From an uncultured Methylobacteriaceae bacterium (lineage in GTDB: Bacteria > Pseudomonadota > Alphaproteobacteria > Rhizobiales > Beijerinckiaceae): 11,956 nt of DNA. The DNA lies in NCBI GenBank assembly GCA_937872715.1, contig CALMTJ010000165.1, forward strand, positions 1-11,956, in the 5' to 3' direction. The notes below the pieces were generated by a model. It had not been told where the DNA came from. It saw only the letters and a program-made list of their open reading frames with translations, and made no database searches. Of the stretch, positions 1 to 6,150 are shown one piece after another. Position 1 is the stretch's first letter; the number at the start of each line of letters is the position of its first letter. The position numbers and the translations under genes were made by a program.

Positions 1-150
1 CGCCTTGTTCGTCAGGTAGGCGTCGACCTCGGCCTCGGTCGCGTCCCGGCGGAGGCCCTTCGGGGCGCGGCCGATGGTCTTCCCGCCCAGCTCGAGTTGG
101 AGGAACGGGTAGAACGCGCGGGAGTTCGCGGCCACCGCCACCGCCTCATC
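1..150 (-). pseudogene. Fragment of an unrecognised minus-strand gene (3' part runs off the left edge)
   Basis: Read on the minus strand from about position 150 down to 1, one frame stays open and looks strongly coding: 39 of the 40 codons between 120 and 1 end in G or C. It encodes residues such as RAFYPFLQLELGGKTIGRAP followed by an acidic/basic stretch ending TEAEVDAYLTNKA. Above about 150-170 the same frame becomes low-quality (runs of H, Q, R, with GTT and GGA codons), and I find no ATG start with a ribosome binding site. The 5' end therefore seems to be missing and replaced by the neighbouring GyrI-like gene. I do not recognise the family and assign no function. It could instead be an intact gene starting at an in-frame GTG near 133-141, but that would begin abruptly and has no convincing Shine-Dalgarno. 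Confidence 0.5.
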
Positions 151-633
151 CCGGAACCGGGCGACGCGTCCAACGCCGACGAGGTGGTGCTGCCGGCGAA
201 GCCCGTCCTGATGGTGTCCGGCACCAGCAGCTGGGAGGAGGGCCTGACCAACCTGCGGGCGGCCTTCGCGCGCCTAGATGCCGAACTCGCCCGGGACGGG
301 ATCGCGCCGGCCGGAAGGCCGGTCGCGGTGTTCACGGAAACGACGGACGACCTTTTCCGCTTCGACGCCATGGTGCCGGTCGGCCAGATTCCAAATCCCG
401 CCCCGGCGCTCGGCCCGGACCTGCGCTTCGGCACGACGCCGTCCGGCCGCGCCTACCGGTTCGTGCATCGCGGGCCCTACGACGACATCGATTCCACCTA
501 CGAGACCATCACGGCCTATCTCGACGCCAAGGACGTGGCCGCCAAGGACGCGTTCATCGAAGAATACCTGGACGACATCTCCGACCCGGCGGACCCGAAC
601 CTCGGCATCAACATCTTCGTCCAGCCGAGGTGA
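97..633 (+). CDS. GyrI-like effector-binding domain protein, N-terminus probably lost
   Basis: The C-terminal ~150 residues have the look of the GyrI-like / AraC effector-binding fold, a small-ligand-binding module. Visible are a SSWEEGLTNLRAAFARLDAEL helix, a PVAVFTE strand, a RFGTTPSGRAYRFVHRGPYDDI segment carrying the family's G-P-Y turn, then a helix and a closing NIFVQP strand. No DNA-binding domain is attached, so it would be a stand-alone binding protein. The only long-frame start is a TTG at 97. The first ~18 codons from it have poor third-position GC (GGA, GTA, GAA, GTT) and give an arginine/histidine-rich peptide that looks non-coding. Plausible coding begins near 151 (PEPGDASNAD). 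No signal peptide is present, though the PGDASNAD stretch resembles the linker after one. I infer a 5' truncation at the junction with the minus-strand fragment, so the gene may not be expressed. Confidence 0.6.
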   Translation: MEERVERAGVRGHRHRLIPEPGDASNADEVVLPAKPVLMVSGTSSWEEGLTNLRAAFARLDAELARDGIAPAGRPVAVFTETTDDLFRFDAMVPVGQIPNPAPALGPDLRFGTTPSGRAYRFVHRGPYDDIDSTYETITAYLDAKDVAAKDAFIEEYLDDISDPADPNLGINIFVQPR

Positions 634-647
634 GTATCTACCTATTC

Positions 648-701
648 GGCTAGGTGACGACGAAGGATCAGCTGGTAGAGTGCCTGACGACGAACCTAGC
701 C
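648..701 (+). promoter_or_regulatory. Leader with paired inverted and direct repeats ahead of the orphan gene
   Basis: GGCTAGGT at 648-655 is the exact reverse complement of ACCTAGCC at 694-701, giving an 8-bp stem around a 38-nt loop. The 10-mer TGACGACGAA occurs at 655-664 and again at 685-694, exactly 30 bp apart, just inside the two arms. The structure ends about 10 bp before the Shine-Dalgarno of the 722 gene, so it may be a transcription-factor site or a leader hairpin. No clear sigma-70 promoter is visible in 634-721. The function is inference. Confidence 0.4.
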
Positions 702-721
702 TTTAGCCGGGAGGACTTGTC

Positions 722-1261
722 ATGCGCCAGAAATGGTCGCCTTTACCGTTCGACGCCAAGCCCTCCGATGTGAGGCAGGTGCTCGAGGAAATCTCCTCCA
801 AGTGCGAATCCTATTCGAGAGAGGCGTTCTGGACCAAGATCATGGAGACGGGCCGCCTGGGCAGGACCGTCGGGCAGGCCCGAAAAGAGCTGAACGAGTA
901 CAAGGAGAAGGGCGACAAGGCGATCGCCTACATGTCGCAGCTGGCCGAGATCCGGGCCGCCCTGTCGCAAATCGACCAGATGGCCAGGAGCGGCGGGAGG
1001 CAGGTCGACCCGAAGGCGGCCGGTGAAGCGTTCGGCGTCATGTTCGAGGCTGCGGCGAGCATGTGGTCGTATGCTCCGCCCCCGTTCACGATCTACGCGG
1101 ACATCATGGGCTATTGGGGCAAGGAGTTTCTCGGCAAGGTCGCCGAGATGCTGGTCGGGCACAATCCCACCAAGAGAAGTATGGACGTGACGCAGCGGCA
1201 GGCGCAATGGGGGCGTGACAACGGATGGGATCATCCGGATTCGAAGCAGTTCGCGCGGTAA
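722..1261 (+). CDS. Hypothetical protein, 179 aa, mostly helical
   Basis: I do not recognise this protein. The ATG at 722 has a good Shine-Dalgarno (GGGAGGAC, 709-716) and the frame ends with TAA at 1261, three bases before the convergent hydrolase gene ends. No signal peptide or clear transmembrane segment is seen. Residues ~15-100 are rich in charged and small helical residues, with a heptad-like stretch (RKELNEYKEKGDKAIAYMSQ) that may form a coiled coil. Residues ~100-145 hold a hydrophobic, aromatic-rich section (MWSYAPPPFTIYADIMGYWG) that could be amphipathic or membrane-associating. The tail is polar, with several W, D and K residues. Codons are somewhat less GC-biased than in the metabolic genes nearby, which is weak support for accessory origin. 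The strong ribosome binding site and length argue for a real gene. Confidence 0.65.
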   Translation: MRQKWSPLPFDAKPSDVRQVLEEISSKCESYSREAFWTKIMETGRLGRTVGQARKELNEYKEKGDKAIAYMSQLAEIRAALSQIDQMARSGGRQVDPKAAGEAFGVMFEAAASMWSYAPPPFTIYADIMGYWGKEFLGKVAEMLVGHNPTKRSMDVTQRQAQWGRDNGWDHPDSKQFAR

Positions 1262-1264
1262 GGG

Positions 1265-2329
1265 CTAGGGGGAGAGTGTCCACACCTCGCCCGGCCGCAG
1301 CGCCCTGAACCGGGCCGGCTCGATGCCGGCGTCCAGCAAGGCGGCGGAGAGGTCGACCTCCGGCTGGTCCACCTTCTCGTTGGTGAGCTGGAACGTGCCC
1401 CAATGGATGCCGATCGCGGCCTCGGCGTCGAGGTCGCGGAAGGCCTGCACGGCCTCGGCCGGGTTCATGTGCTGGACCTTCATGAACCAGCGCGGCTCGT
1501 AGGCGCCGATGGGGAGGGCCGCGAGCTTCGGCGGCCCGAACCGGTCGCGGATCGACCGGAAGGTGTCGCCCCGGCCGTAGCCCGTGTCGCCCGCCATGTA
1601 GAGCGTGCCGGCGGGCGTCGTCAGCACGTAGGCGCCCCAGAGCGCCATGCGGCGGTCGTTGATGCCGCGCGCGGACCAGTGGTTCGCGGGCTCGAGATGT
1701 ACCGCGATCCCGCCGCCCAGCCCGACCGACTGGCCCCAATCCAGCGCCTCGACCGCGACCGCGTCGTCATGCGCCCGGATGATGGCGTCGTTGCCGAGCG
1801 GCGCCACGACCCGGGGCCCGAACGCGTCACTGAGGCGCGACACCGCGGCCACGTCCAGATGGTCGTAATGGTTGTGGGTGATCAGCACCGCGTCGATCGG
1901 CGGAAGGTCGCCGAAGGCGATCCCGGGCGGGTTGGCGCGCTTCGGCCCGGCGAAGGAGACGGGGCTCGCCCGCTCGGACCAGACCGGGTCCGTCAGGATG
2001 TTGCGGCCCGCGACCTGGATCAGCAGCGTCGCGTGCCCGACCAGCGTCACGCGGAGACCGTCCACGCGGTGCGGCGGGTGGTCGGAGAAAGGGCTCGGGT
2101 AGCTGTCCGGCCAGGCTTCGCGCCCGCCTGCCACCTGCCAGCGGGCGAGATCCGCGATGCCGCGATCCACCGTCTCGCCCGGCCTGAAGAAGCGCACGCC
2201 GTCGTAATGGTCGCTGGCCGGGCCGTCGTAATAGCGGTTCCGGCTGCGAGCGATCGCCGAGTAGCCGACGCCACCCATGGTAAGGACGGCGGCCGCGCTG
2301 GCGATCCGCCCGACGGTACGCCGGTTCAT
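1265..2329 (-). CDS. Metallo-beta-lactamase-fold hydrolase, NAPE-PLD-like family
   Basis: The 354-residue protein is a zinc-dependent hydrolase of the metallo-beta-lactamase superfamily, closest to N-acyl-phosphatidylethanolamine phospholipase D and related bacterial proteins. The metal-binding set is complete: GHATLLIQ (98-105), THNHYDHLD with H152, H154, D156 and H157, H217 in NHW, D248 in AGDTGYG, and H309 in GIHWGT. The KVQHMNPAEA segment (~284-293) also matches the NAPE-PLD pattern. Residues 1-~25 (RR then SAAAVLTMGGVGYSAIA) form a signal anchor or secretion signal, so the enzyme is probably membrane-attached and faces the periplasm. The ATG at 2329 follows a GGTGG-type ribosome binding site. 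It lies 30 bp downstream of the MarR gene on the same strand, so the two probably share a transcript. The substrate is unknown; glycerophospholipid-type phosphodiesters are the family expectation. Confidence 0.85.
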   Translation of the reverse strand: MNRRTVGRIASAAAVLTMGGVGYSAIARSRNRYYDGPASDHYDGVRFFRPGETVDRGIADLARWQVAGGREAWPDSYPSPFSDHPPHRVDGLRVTLVGHATLLIQVAGRNILTDPVWSERASPVSFAGPKRANPPGIAFGDLPPIDAVLITHNHYDHLDVAAVSRLSDAFGPRVVAPLGNDAIIRAHDDAVAVEALDWGQSVGLGGGIAVHLEPANHWSARGINDRRMALWGAYVLTTPAGTLYMAGDTGYGRGDTFRSIRDRFGPPKLAALPIGAYEPRWFMKVQHMNPAEAVQAFRDLDAEAAIGIHWGTFQLTNEKVDQPEVDLSAALLDAGIEPARFRALRPGEVWTLSP

Positions 2330-2359
2330 GCCGCCACCTTGCCGTTGCCGGGCAGCGCG

Positions 2360-2866
2360 TCAAGCGCCGGCCGGGGAGGCCTCGCCGGGCGGTCCCGGCG
2401 CGTTCATCTCGCCCGCCCGGCGCAGGAGCAGGTCGATCAGCCGGTCGAGCGCGGCCCGGTCCGCGGCGCTCAGGGTCTCCGTCAGCCGCCCGGCATAGGA
2501 GAGGGCGAGCGGCGCGATCTCGCCGTACATGGCCTCCCCGTCCGGCGTGAGCGCCAGGAACGCCTCGCGCCCGTCGGCGGCGTTGGGCACGCGGCGGATC
2601 AGACCGCGGGTCTCCAGCGAGGCGGCCGCGCGGCTCACCTTCACCTTGCCCATATGGGCGTGCAGGCCGACCGCCTTCGCGGTGACCGACCGGAACTCGC
2701 CCACGGTGGCCAACACCCGCCATTCCGGGATCGCGATGCCGAACCGCTCGTTGTAGAGCCGGGCGAGCCCCTCGCTGACGACGGCCGACATCACGCTCAG
2801 CCGGTAGGGCAGGAAGGTCGCGAGCGTGAGCGGGGATTCGGGTGGGCGCTCGTTCTCGATCGACAT
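2360..2866 (-). CDS. MarR-family transcriptional regulator, probable repressor of the homogentisate operon
   Basis: The 168-residue protein has the MarR winged-helix layout: an N-terminal dimerisation helix (PLTLATFLPYRLSVMSAVV), a helix-turn-helix around residues 55-90 (WRVLATVGEF, then KVSRAAASLETRGLIRR), and a wing with the conserved D-G-R (NAADGREAFLALTPDG), followed by C-terminal helices. I chose the ATG at 2866 (MSIENERP) because it has GGGGG a few bases upstream. A longer frame to 2995 would overlap the hmgA start and encodes an implausible leader. The gene is divergent from hmgA across 73 bp containing an 18-bp imperfect palindrome. The natural reading is a repressor of hmgA and of itself, released by a pathway aromatic such as homogentisate; the ligand is inference. 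Confidence 0.85.
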   Translation of the reverse strand: MSIENERPPESPLTLATFLPYRLSVMSAVVSEGLARLYNERFGIAIPEWRVLATVGEFRSVTAKAVGLHAHMGKVKVSRAAASLETRGLIRRVPNAADGREAFLALTPDGEAMYGEIAPLALSYAGRLTETLSAADRAALDRLIDLLLRRAGEMNAPGPPGEASPAGA

Positions 2867-2875
2867 CGGCCCCCA

Positions 2876-2904
2876 TTGACGGTCGAGGCGGGAGATAGTT
2901 ACAA
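2876..2904 (+). promoter_or_regulatory. Possible hmgA promoter
   Basis: TTGACG at 2876-2881 is a good -35 match. At 17-bp spacing the -10 position reads TTACAA (2899-2904), which is weak and lies inside the candidate operator. A shorter-spaced TAGTTA is an alternative. The start would fall just before the hmgA ribosome binding site (AGGAAAG, ~2925-2931). Confidence 0.35.
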
Positions 2905-2913
2905 ACGAAACTA
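2896..2913. promoter_or_regulatory. Candidate MarR operator (18-bp imperfect palindrome)
   Basis: TAGTTACAAACGAAACTA has 5-bp perfect arms (TAGTT / AACTA) plus an inner C:G pair, giving six of nine matched pairs about the centre. Its size and AT-rich arms in otherwise GC-rich DNA are typical of MarR dimer sites. It sits midway between the marR and hmgA starts and overlaps both predicted -10 regions. I did not see this palindrome upstream of fahA or hppD, so the site would control hmgA and marR only. Confidence 0.6.
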
Positions 2914-2936
2914 GCTGCCGGGTCAGGAAAGGGCAA
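2908..2936 (-). promoter_or_regulatory. Possible marR promoter
   Basis: On the minus strand TTGCCC (2936-2931) and TAGTTT (2913-2908) are separated by 17 bp, a reasonable -35/-10 pair pointing toward marR. The -10 overlaps the palindrome at 2896-2913, consistent with autorepression. This is a pattern match only. Confidence 0.35.
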
Positions 2937-2939
2937 CGC

Positions 2940-4292
2940 GTGAACGTCCAGAACCCATCCGCTTTCGCGGCACTGGCCTCCGGGACCGGCCTCACCCCCG
3001 GCTACATGTCGGGTTTCGGCAACGGCTTCGAGACGGAGGCGCTGCCGGGAGCCCTGCCGGTCGGCCGCAACTCGCCGCAGCGATGCCCCTACGGGCTCTA
3101 TGCCGAGCAGCTCTCGGGCTCCCCCTTCACGGCGCCGCGCACGACCAACGAGCGCTCGTGGCTCTACCGCATCCGCCCGACCGTCGCCCATTGGGGCGCC
3201 TTCACGAAGGTGGATGCCGGCTTCTGGCGCACGGCGCCCGCGCACGAGGTCGACGTGCCGATCGCGCCCTTGCGGTGGGACCCGATCCCGATCCCGTCCG
3301 AGCCGCTCTCCTTCGTGGAGGGTCTGCGCACGATGACCACCGCAGGCGATGCCGGATCGCAGGCCGGGATGGGCGCGCACCTCTTCTTCGTCACCCGCTC
3401 CATGCGGGACGAGTATTTCTACAACGCCGATGCCGAGATGCTCTTCGTCTCGCAGGAGGGCGCCATCCGGCTCGCGACCGAGTTCGGGATGGTCGACATC
3501 GAGCCGGGCGAGATCGCCGTGATCCCGCGCGGGGTGAAGATCAGGGTCGAGCTGCGCGGTGGCCCGGCCCGCGGCTACCTCTGCGAGAATTACGGCGGCG
3601 CCTTCACGCTGCCGGAACGCGGGCCGATCGGGGCGAACTGCCTCGCGAATCCGCGCGATTTCCTGGCACCTGTCGCCGCCTACGAGGACCGCGACGCGCC
3701 GTCCCGGATGTTCGTCAAATGGGGCGGGCAGCTCTGGGCCTGCGACCTCGACCACTCGCCGCTGGACGTGGTCGCCTGGCACGGCAATTACGCGCCCTAT
3801 AAATACGACCTCCGCAAGTATTCGCCCGTCGGGCCGGTGCTGTTCGACCACGCCGATCCGTCCATCTTCACCGTCCTGACCTCGCCCTCCGAGACGCCCG
3901 GCACCGCCAACATCGATTTCGTGATCTTCTCCGATCGCTGGCTCGTGGCCGAGAACACCTTTCGGCCGCCCTGGTACCACATGAACGTGATGAGCGAGTT
4001 CATGGGCCTCGTCTACGGAACCTACGACGCCAAGACCGGCGGCGGCTTCGCGCCGGGCGGCGTGTCGCTGCACAACACCATGCTGCCGCACGGGCCGGAC
4101 CGGGACGCGTTCGAGAAGGCGTCGAACGCGGAGCTGAAGCCGCACAAGCTCGAAGGCACGCTGGCCTTCATGTTCGAGACGCGTTTCCCGCAGAAGGTCA
4201 CCCGCTTCGCGGCGGAGAGCCCCGCCTTCCAGACCGATTACGCCGATTACGGAAAGACGCTGACCAGGCATTTCGACCCGACGCGGCCCTGA
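2940..4292 (+). CDS. hmgA: Homogentisate 1,2-dioxygenase
   Basis: HmgA opens the ring of homogentisate with O2 to give 4-maleylacetoacetate, using a non-heme Fe(II) in the cytoplasm. The 450-residue length is usual for the family. Family blocks are clear: the N-terminal YMSGFGNGFETEALPGALP and GLYAEQLSGSPFTAPR (about residues 22-67), the central cupin strands, and the C-terminal iron site PPWYHMNVMSEFMG with H347 and E353, plus H384 in MLPHGPD. The start is GTG at 2940, preceded by AGGAAAG at suitable spacing; this agrees with the family N-terminus. It is the first gene of the rightward tyrosine operon, divergent from the MarR regulator. It is separated from fahA by 230 bp containing a REP-like inverted repeat, so fahA may be co-transcribed at a lower level. 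Confidence 0.97.
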   Translation: MNVQNPSAFAALASGTGLTPGYMSGFGNGFETEALPGALPVGRNSPQRCPYGLYAEQLSGSPFTAPRTTNERSWLYRIRPTVAHWGAFTKVDAGFWRTAPAHEVDVPIAPLRWDPIPIPSEPLSFVEGLRTMTTAGDAGSQAGMGAHLFFVTRSMRDEYFYNADAEMLFVSQEGAIRLATEFGMVDIEPGEIAVIPRGVKIRVELRGGPARGYLCENYGGAFTLPERGPIGANCLANPRDFLAPVAAYEDRDAPSRMFVKWGGQLWACDLDHSPLDVVAWHGNYAPYKYDLRKYSPVGPVLFDHADPSIFTVLTSPSETPGTANIDFVIFSDRWLVAENTFRPPWYHMNVMSEFMGLVYGTYDAKTGGGFAPGGVSLHNTMLPHGPDRDAFEKASNAELKPHKLEGTLAFMFETRFPQKVTRFAAESPAFQTDYADYGKTLTRHFDPTRP

Positions 4293-4349
4293 CCGCCATT
4301 CGGCGCCATGGCCGAGATCTCGCAACGAGACCTCCTGGGTACCGGCCGG

Positions 4350-4465
4350 TCCGTCTTGGCCGGGCTTGGCCCGGCCACCCACGAAGGATGCTGCCGGGAG
4401 GAAGCCCGTCGAGGTCTCGATCCCGCACCGGCGTTGATGGCCGGGCCAAGCCCGGCCAAGACGGA
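4350..4465. repeat. REP-like long inverted repeat between hmgA and fahA
   Basis: A 28-bp arm at 4350-4377 is an exact reverse complement of 4438-4465, with a 60-bp loop between. The core of each arm is itself nearly self-complementary (GGCCGGGC ... GCCCGGCC). A second, nested pair is CGAGACCTC (4326-4334) and GAGGTCTCG (4411-4419). Similar GGCCGGGC / AAGCCCGGCC elements are, to my knowledge, widely repeated between genes in Rhizobiales-type genomes. No T-tract follows, so it is not a classic terminator. In RNA it would fold into a very stable hairpin that could attenuate transcription or protect the hmgA transcript 3' end. The rest of the 4293-4522 gap shows no gene. Confidence 0.8.
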
Positions 4466-4522
4466 TCGATGGCCGTCGGGTTCCGAACCAGATACGGCCA
4501 TGGCGGGGAGTGGAGAGGCAGA

Positions 4523-5842
4523 GTGACCACCCAACTCGACGACACCCACGACCCGTCGCTCCGCTCCTGGGTGGCGTCCGCGAACGGCCACCCGGATTTT
4601 CCGATCCAGAACCTGCCGCTCGGGGTGTTCTCGGCCTCGGGCGGGCCGCCCCGCGCGGGTGTGGCGATCGGCGACCGCATCGTGGATATCGCGGCGCTGA
4701 CGTCCGCCCGTCTGCTCGACGGCGAAGCGGCTCGGTTCGCGGAGGAGGCCGCGAGCGGCACGCTCAACGCCAGCTTGGCGCTCGGCGCGGGGCCGCGTCG
4801 GGCGTTGCGGGCGCGCCTCTCGGTGATGCTGCGGGAAGGCGCGACCGAGCGCGCGGCCGTCGAACAATGCCTCGTCGATGCGGCGTCCTGCACGCCCCAC
4901 CTGCCGGTCGCGATCGGGGATTTCACCGATTTCTACGTCGGCATCCACCACGCGACCAATGTCGGCAGGCAGTTCCGGCCGGACAACCCGCTCCTGCCGA
5001 ACTACAAATGGGTGCCGATCGGCTACCACGGGCGCAGCTCCTCCGTCGGGATCTCCGGGTCGCCCGTGCGGCGCCCGAACGGGCAGACGAAACCGCCGGA
5101 TGCCGCCGAGCCCGGCTTCGGCCCGTGCCGGCGGCTCGATTACGAGCTGGAGCTCGGCATCTGGATCGGACCGGGGAACGGGCTCGGCGAGCCGATCCCG
5201 ATCGGCCGGGCGGCCGACCACATCGCGGGCTTCTGCCTGCTGAACGACTGGTCGGCGCGCGACATCCAGGCCTGGGAATACCAGCCGCTCGGCCCCTTCC
5301 TGGCTAAGAACTTCGCCTCCACCGTATCGCCCTGGATCGTCACGCCGGAGGCGCTGGCGCCCTTCCGGGCGGCCCCGGCGCCGCGTCCGAACGGCGATCC
5401 ATCACCTCTCCCCTACCTGACGGACCCCATCGATGCCGGCGAGGGAGCGCTCGCCGTGACGCTCTCCGTCCTCCTCTCGACGAAGCGCATGCGGGACGGG
5501 GGCGTGCCACCCCAGCCCGTGTCCGTTTCCGGCTCGCGCCACATGTACTGGACGGCCGCGCAGCTCGTGACGCATCACGCGAGCGGCGGCTGCAATCTCC
5601 GGCCGGGCGACCTCATCGGCACCGGCACCATCTCGGCGCCGGAGGCCTCGGGGTTCGGCTCCCTTCTCGAGACGACCAACGGCGGCCGCGAGCCGCTCCG
5701 CCTGGCGAGCGGCGAGGAGCGCCGCTTCCTGGAGGACGGGGACGAGGTGATCCTCCAGGCCCGGTGCGAGGCGCCGGGCCGCGTCCCGATCGGCTTCGGC
5801 GAGTGCCGGGCCGCCATCCTGCCGGCTCCCGCCCTCTCATGA
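4523..5842 (+). CDS. fahA: Fumarylacetoacetase (fumarylacetoacetate hydrolase)
   Basis: FahA cleaves 4-fumarylacetoacetate to fumarate and acetoacetate, the last step of tyrosine breakdown. The start is GTG at 4523 (MTTQLDDTHD), with GGAGAGG six to ten bases upstream. The open frame extends further up to 4388 but would run into the inverted repeat. The 439-residue protein shows an N-terminal SH3-like domain (~1-120) and the catalytic domain. Expected residues are present by comparison with the mouse enzyme: D136 (TDFY), H143 (IHHATNVG), E208 and E210 (DYELELG), D242 (NDWSARDIQ) and K262 (FLAKNF). The GRSSSVGISG and PLGPFLAKNFASTVSPWIV blocks are intact. Its TGA overlaps the next ATG (ATGA, 5839-5842), so translation of the Rieske gene is probably coupled. 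Confidence 0.97.
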   Translation: MTTQLDDTHDPSLRSWVASANGHPDFPIQNLPLGVFSASGGPPRAGVAIGDRIVDIAALTSARLLDGEAARFAEEAASGTLNASLALGAGPRRALRARLSVMLREGATERAAVEQCLVDAASCTPHLPVAIGDFTDFYVGIHHATNVGRQFRPDNPLLPNYKWVPIGYHGRSSSVGISGSPVRRPNGQTKPPDAAEPGFGPCRRLDYELELGIWIGPGNGLGEPIPIGRAADHIAGFCLLNDWSARDIQAWEYQPLGPFLAKNFASTVSPWIVTPEALAPFRAAPAPRPNGDPSPLPYLTDPIDAGEGALAVTLSVLLSTKRMRDGGVPPQPVSVSGSRHMYWTAAQLVTHHASGGCNLRPGDLIGTGTISAPEASGFGSLLETTNGGREPLRLASGEERRFLEDGDEVILQARCEAPGRVPIGFGECRAAILPAPALS

Positions 5843-6150
5843 CCTGGCACCACGTCGCGGACACCGCCGACCTCGCCGGATGCGAGGTGATCGGCCGGGA
5901 GGCCGGCGGACGCCGGATCGCGCTGTACCGGCTCGACGACGGCTATTTCGCCACGTCCGACCTCTGTACCCACGGCAACGCTCTCCTCTCGGGCGGCGCG
6001 GTGGTGGAGGGCTACATCGAATGCCCGGCCCATTTCGGGCTGTTCGCCATCCGGACCGGCAAGGCGGGCGGCGCGCCCGTGACGCGCGACCTGCAGACCT
6101 TCCCGGTCCGGGTCGCGGAGGGCCGCATCGAGGTCGAGATCGAGGGATGA
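5839..6150 (+). CDS. Small Rieske [2Fe-2S] ferredoxin
   Basis: The 103-residue protein is a single Rieske domain with the complete cluster motif C43-T-H45 and C62-P-A-H65, 16 residues apart between H45 and C62 (C-x-H-x16-C-x2-H). It has no signal peptide or membrane anchor, so it resembles soluble bacterial-type (dioxygenase ferredoxin or MocE-like) proteins rather than bc1 Rieske subunits. The start ATG at 5839 overlaps the fahA stop, and its TGA overlaps the maiA ATG (6147-6150). It is thus locked into the fahA-maiA operon by two 4-base overlaps. None of the four known pathway enzymes needs a ferredoxin. Its partner could be a Rieske oxygenase elsewhere, or it could support iron/redox upkeep of the Fe(II) dioxygenases; both are guesses. 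No oxygenase alpha subunit or reductase is in the window. Confidence 0.92.
   Translation: MTWHHVADTADLAGCEVIGREAGGRRIALYRLDDGYFATSDLCTHGNALLSGGAVVEGYIECPAHFGLFAIRTGKAGGAPVTRDLQTFPVRVAEGRIEVEIEG

Noticed and set aside
1403..2914. A 503-codon open frame on the plus strand
   Set aside because: It is the complement of the NAPE-PLD-like and MarR genes, and its translation is an R/V/H/D-rich sequence with no recognisable fold.
2867..2995. Longer MarR start at 2995
   Set aside because: It would overlap the hmgA start and the operator region and add a leader unlike MarR proteins; ATG 2866 has a good ribosome binding site.
1827..4382. An 851-codon open frame on the minus strand spanning hmgA, marR and the hydrolase gene
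   Set aside because: It is antisense to hmgA and out of frame with marR and the hydrolase; its product is a low-complexity Arg/Gly/Asp-rich sequence without domains, typical of GC-rich antisense frames.
4350..4465. Rho-independent terminator after hmgA
   Set aside because: The stem is very long, the loop is 60 bp and no T-run follows either arm; a repeat element explains it better.
4388..4522. Longer FahA start upstream of 4523
   Set aside because: The added residues are the translated REP-like repeat; GTG 4523 has GGAGAGG and fits the family N-terminus.
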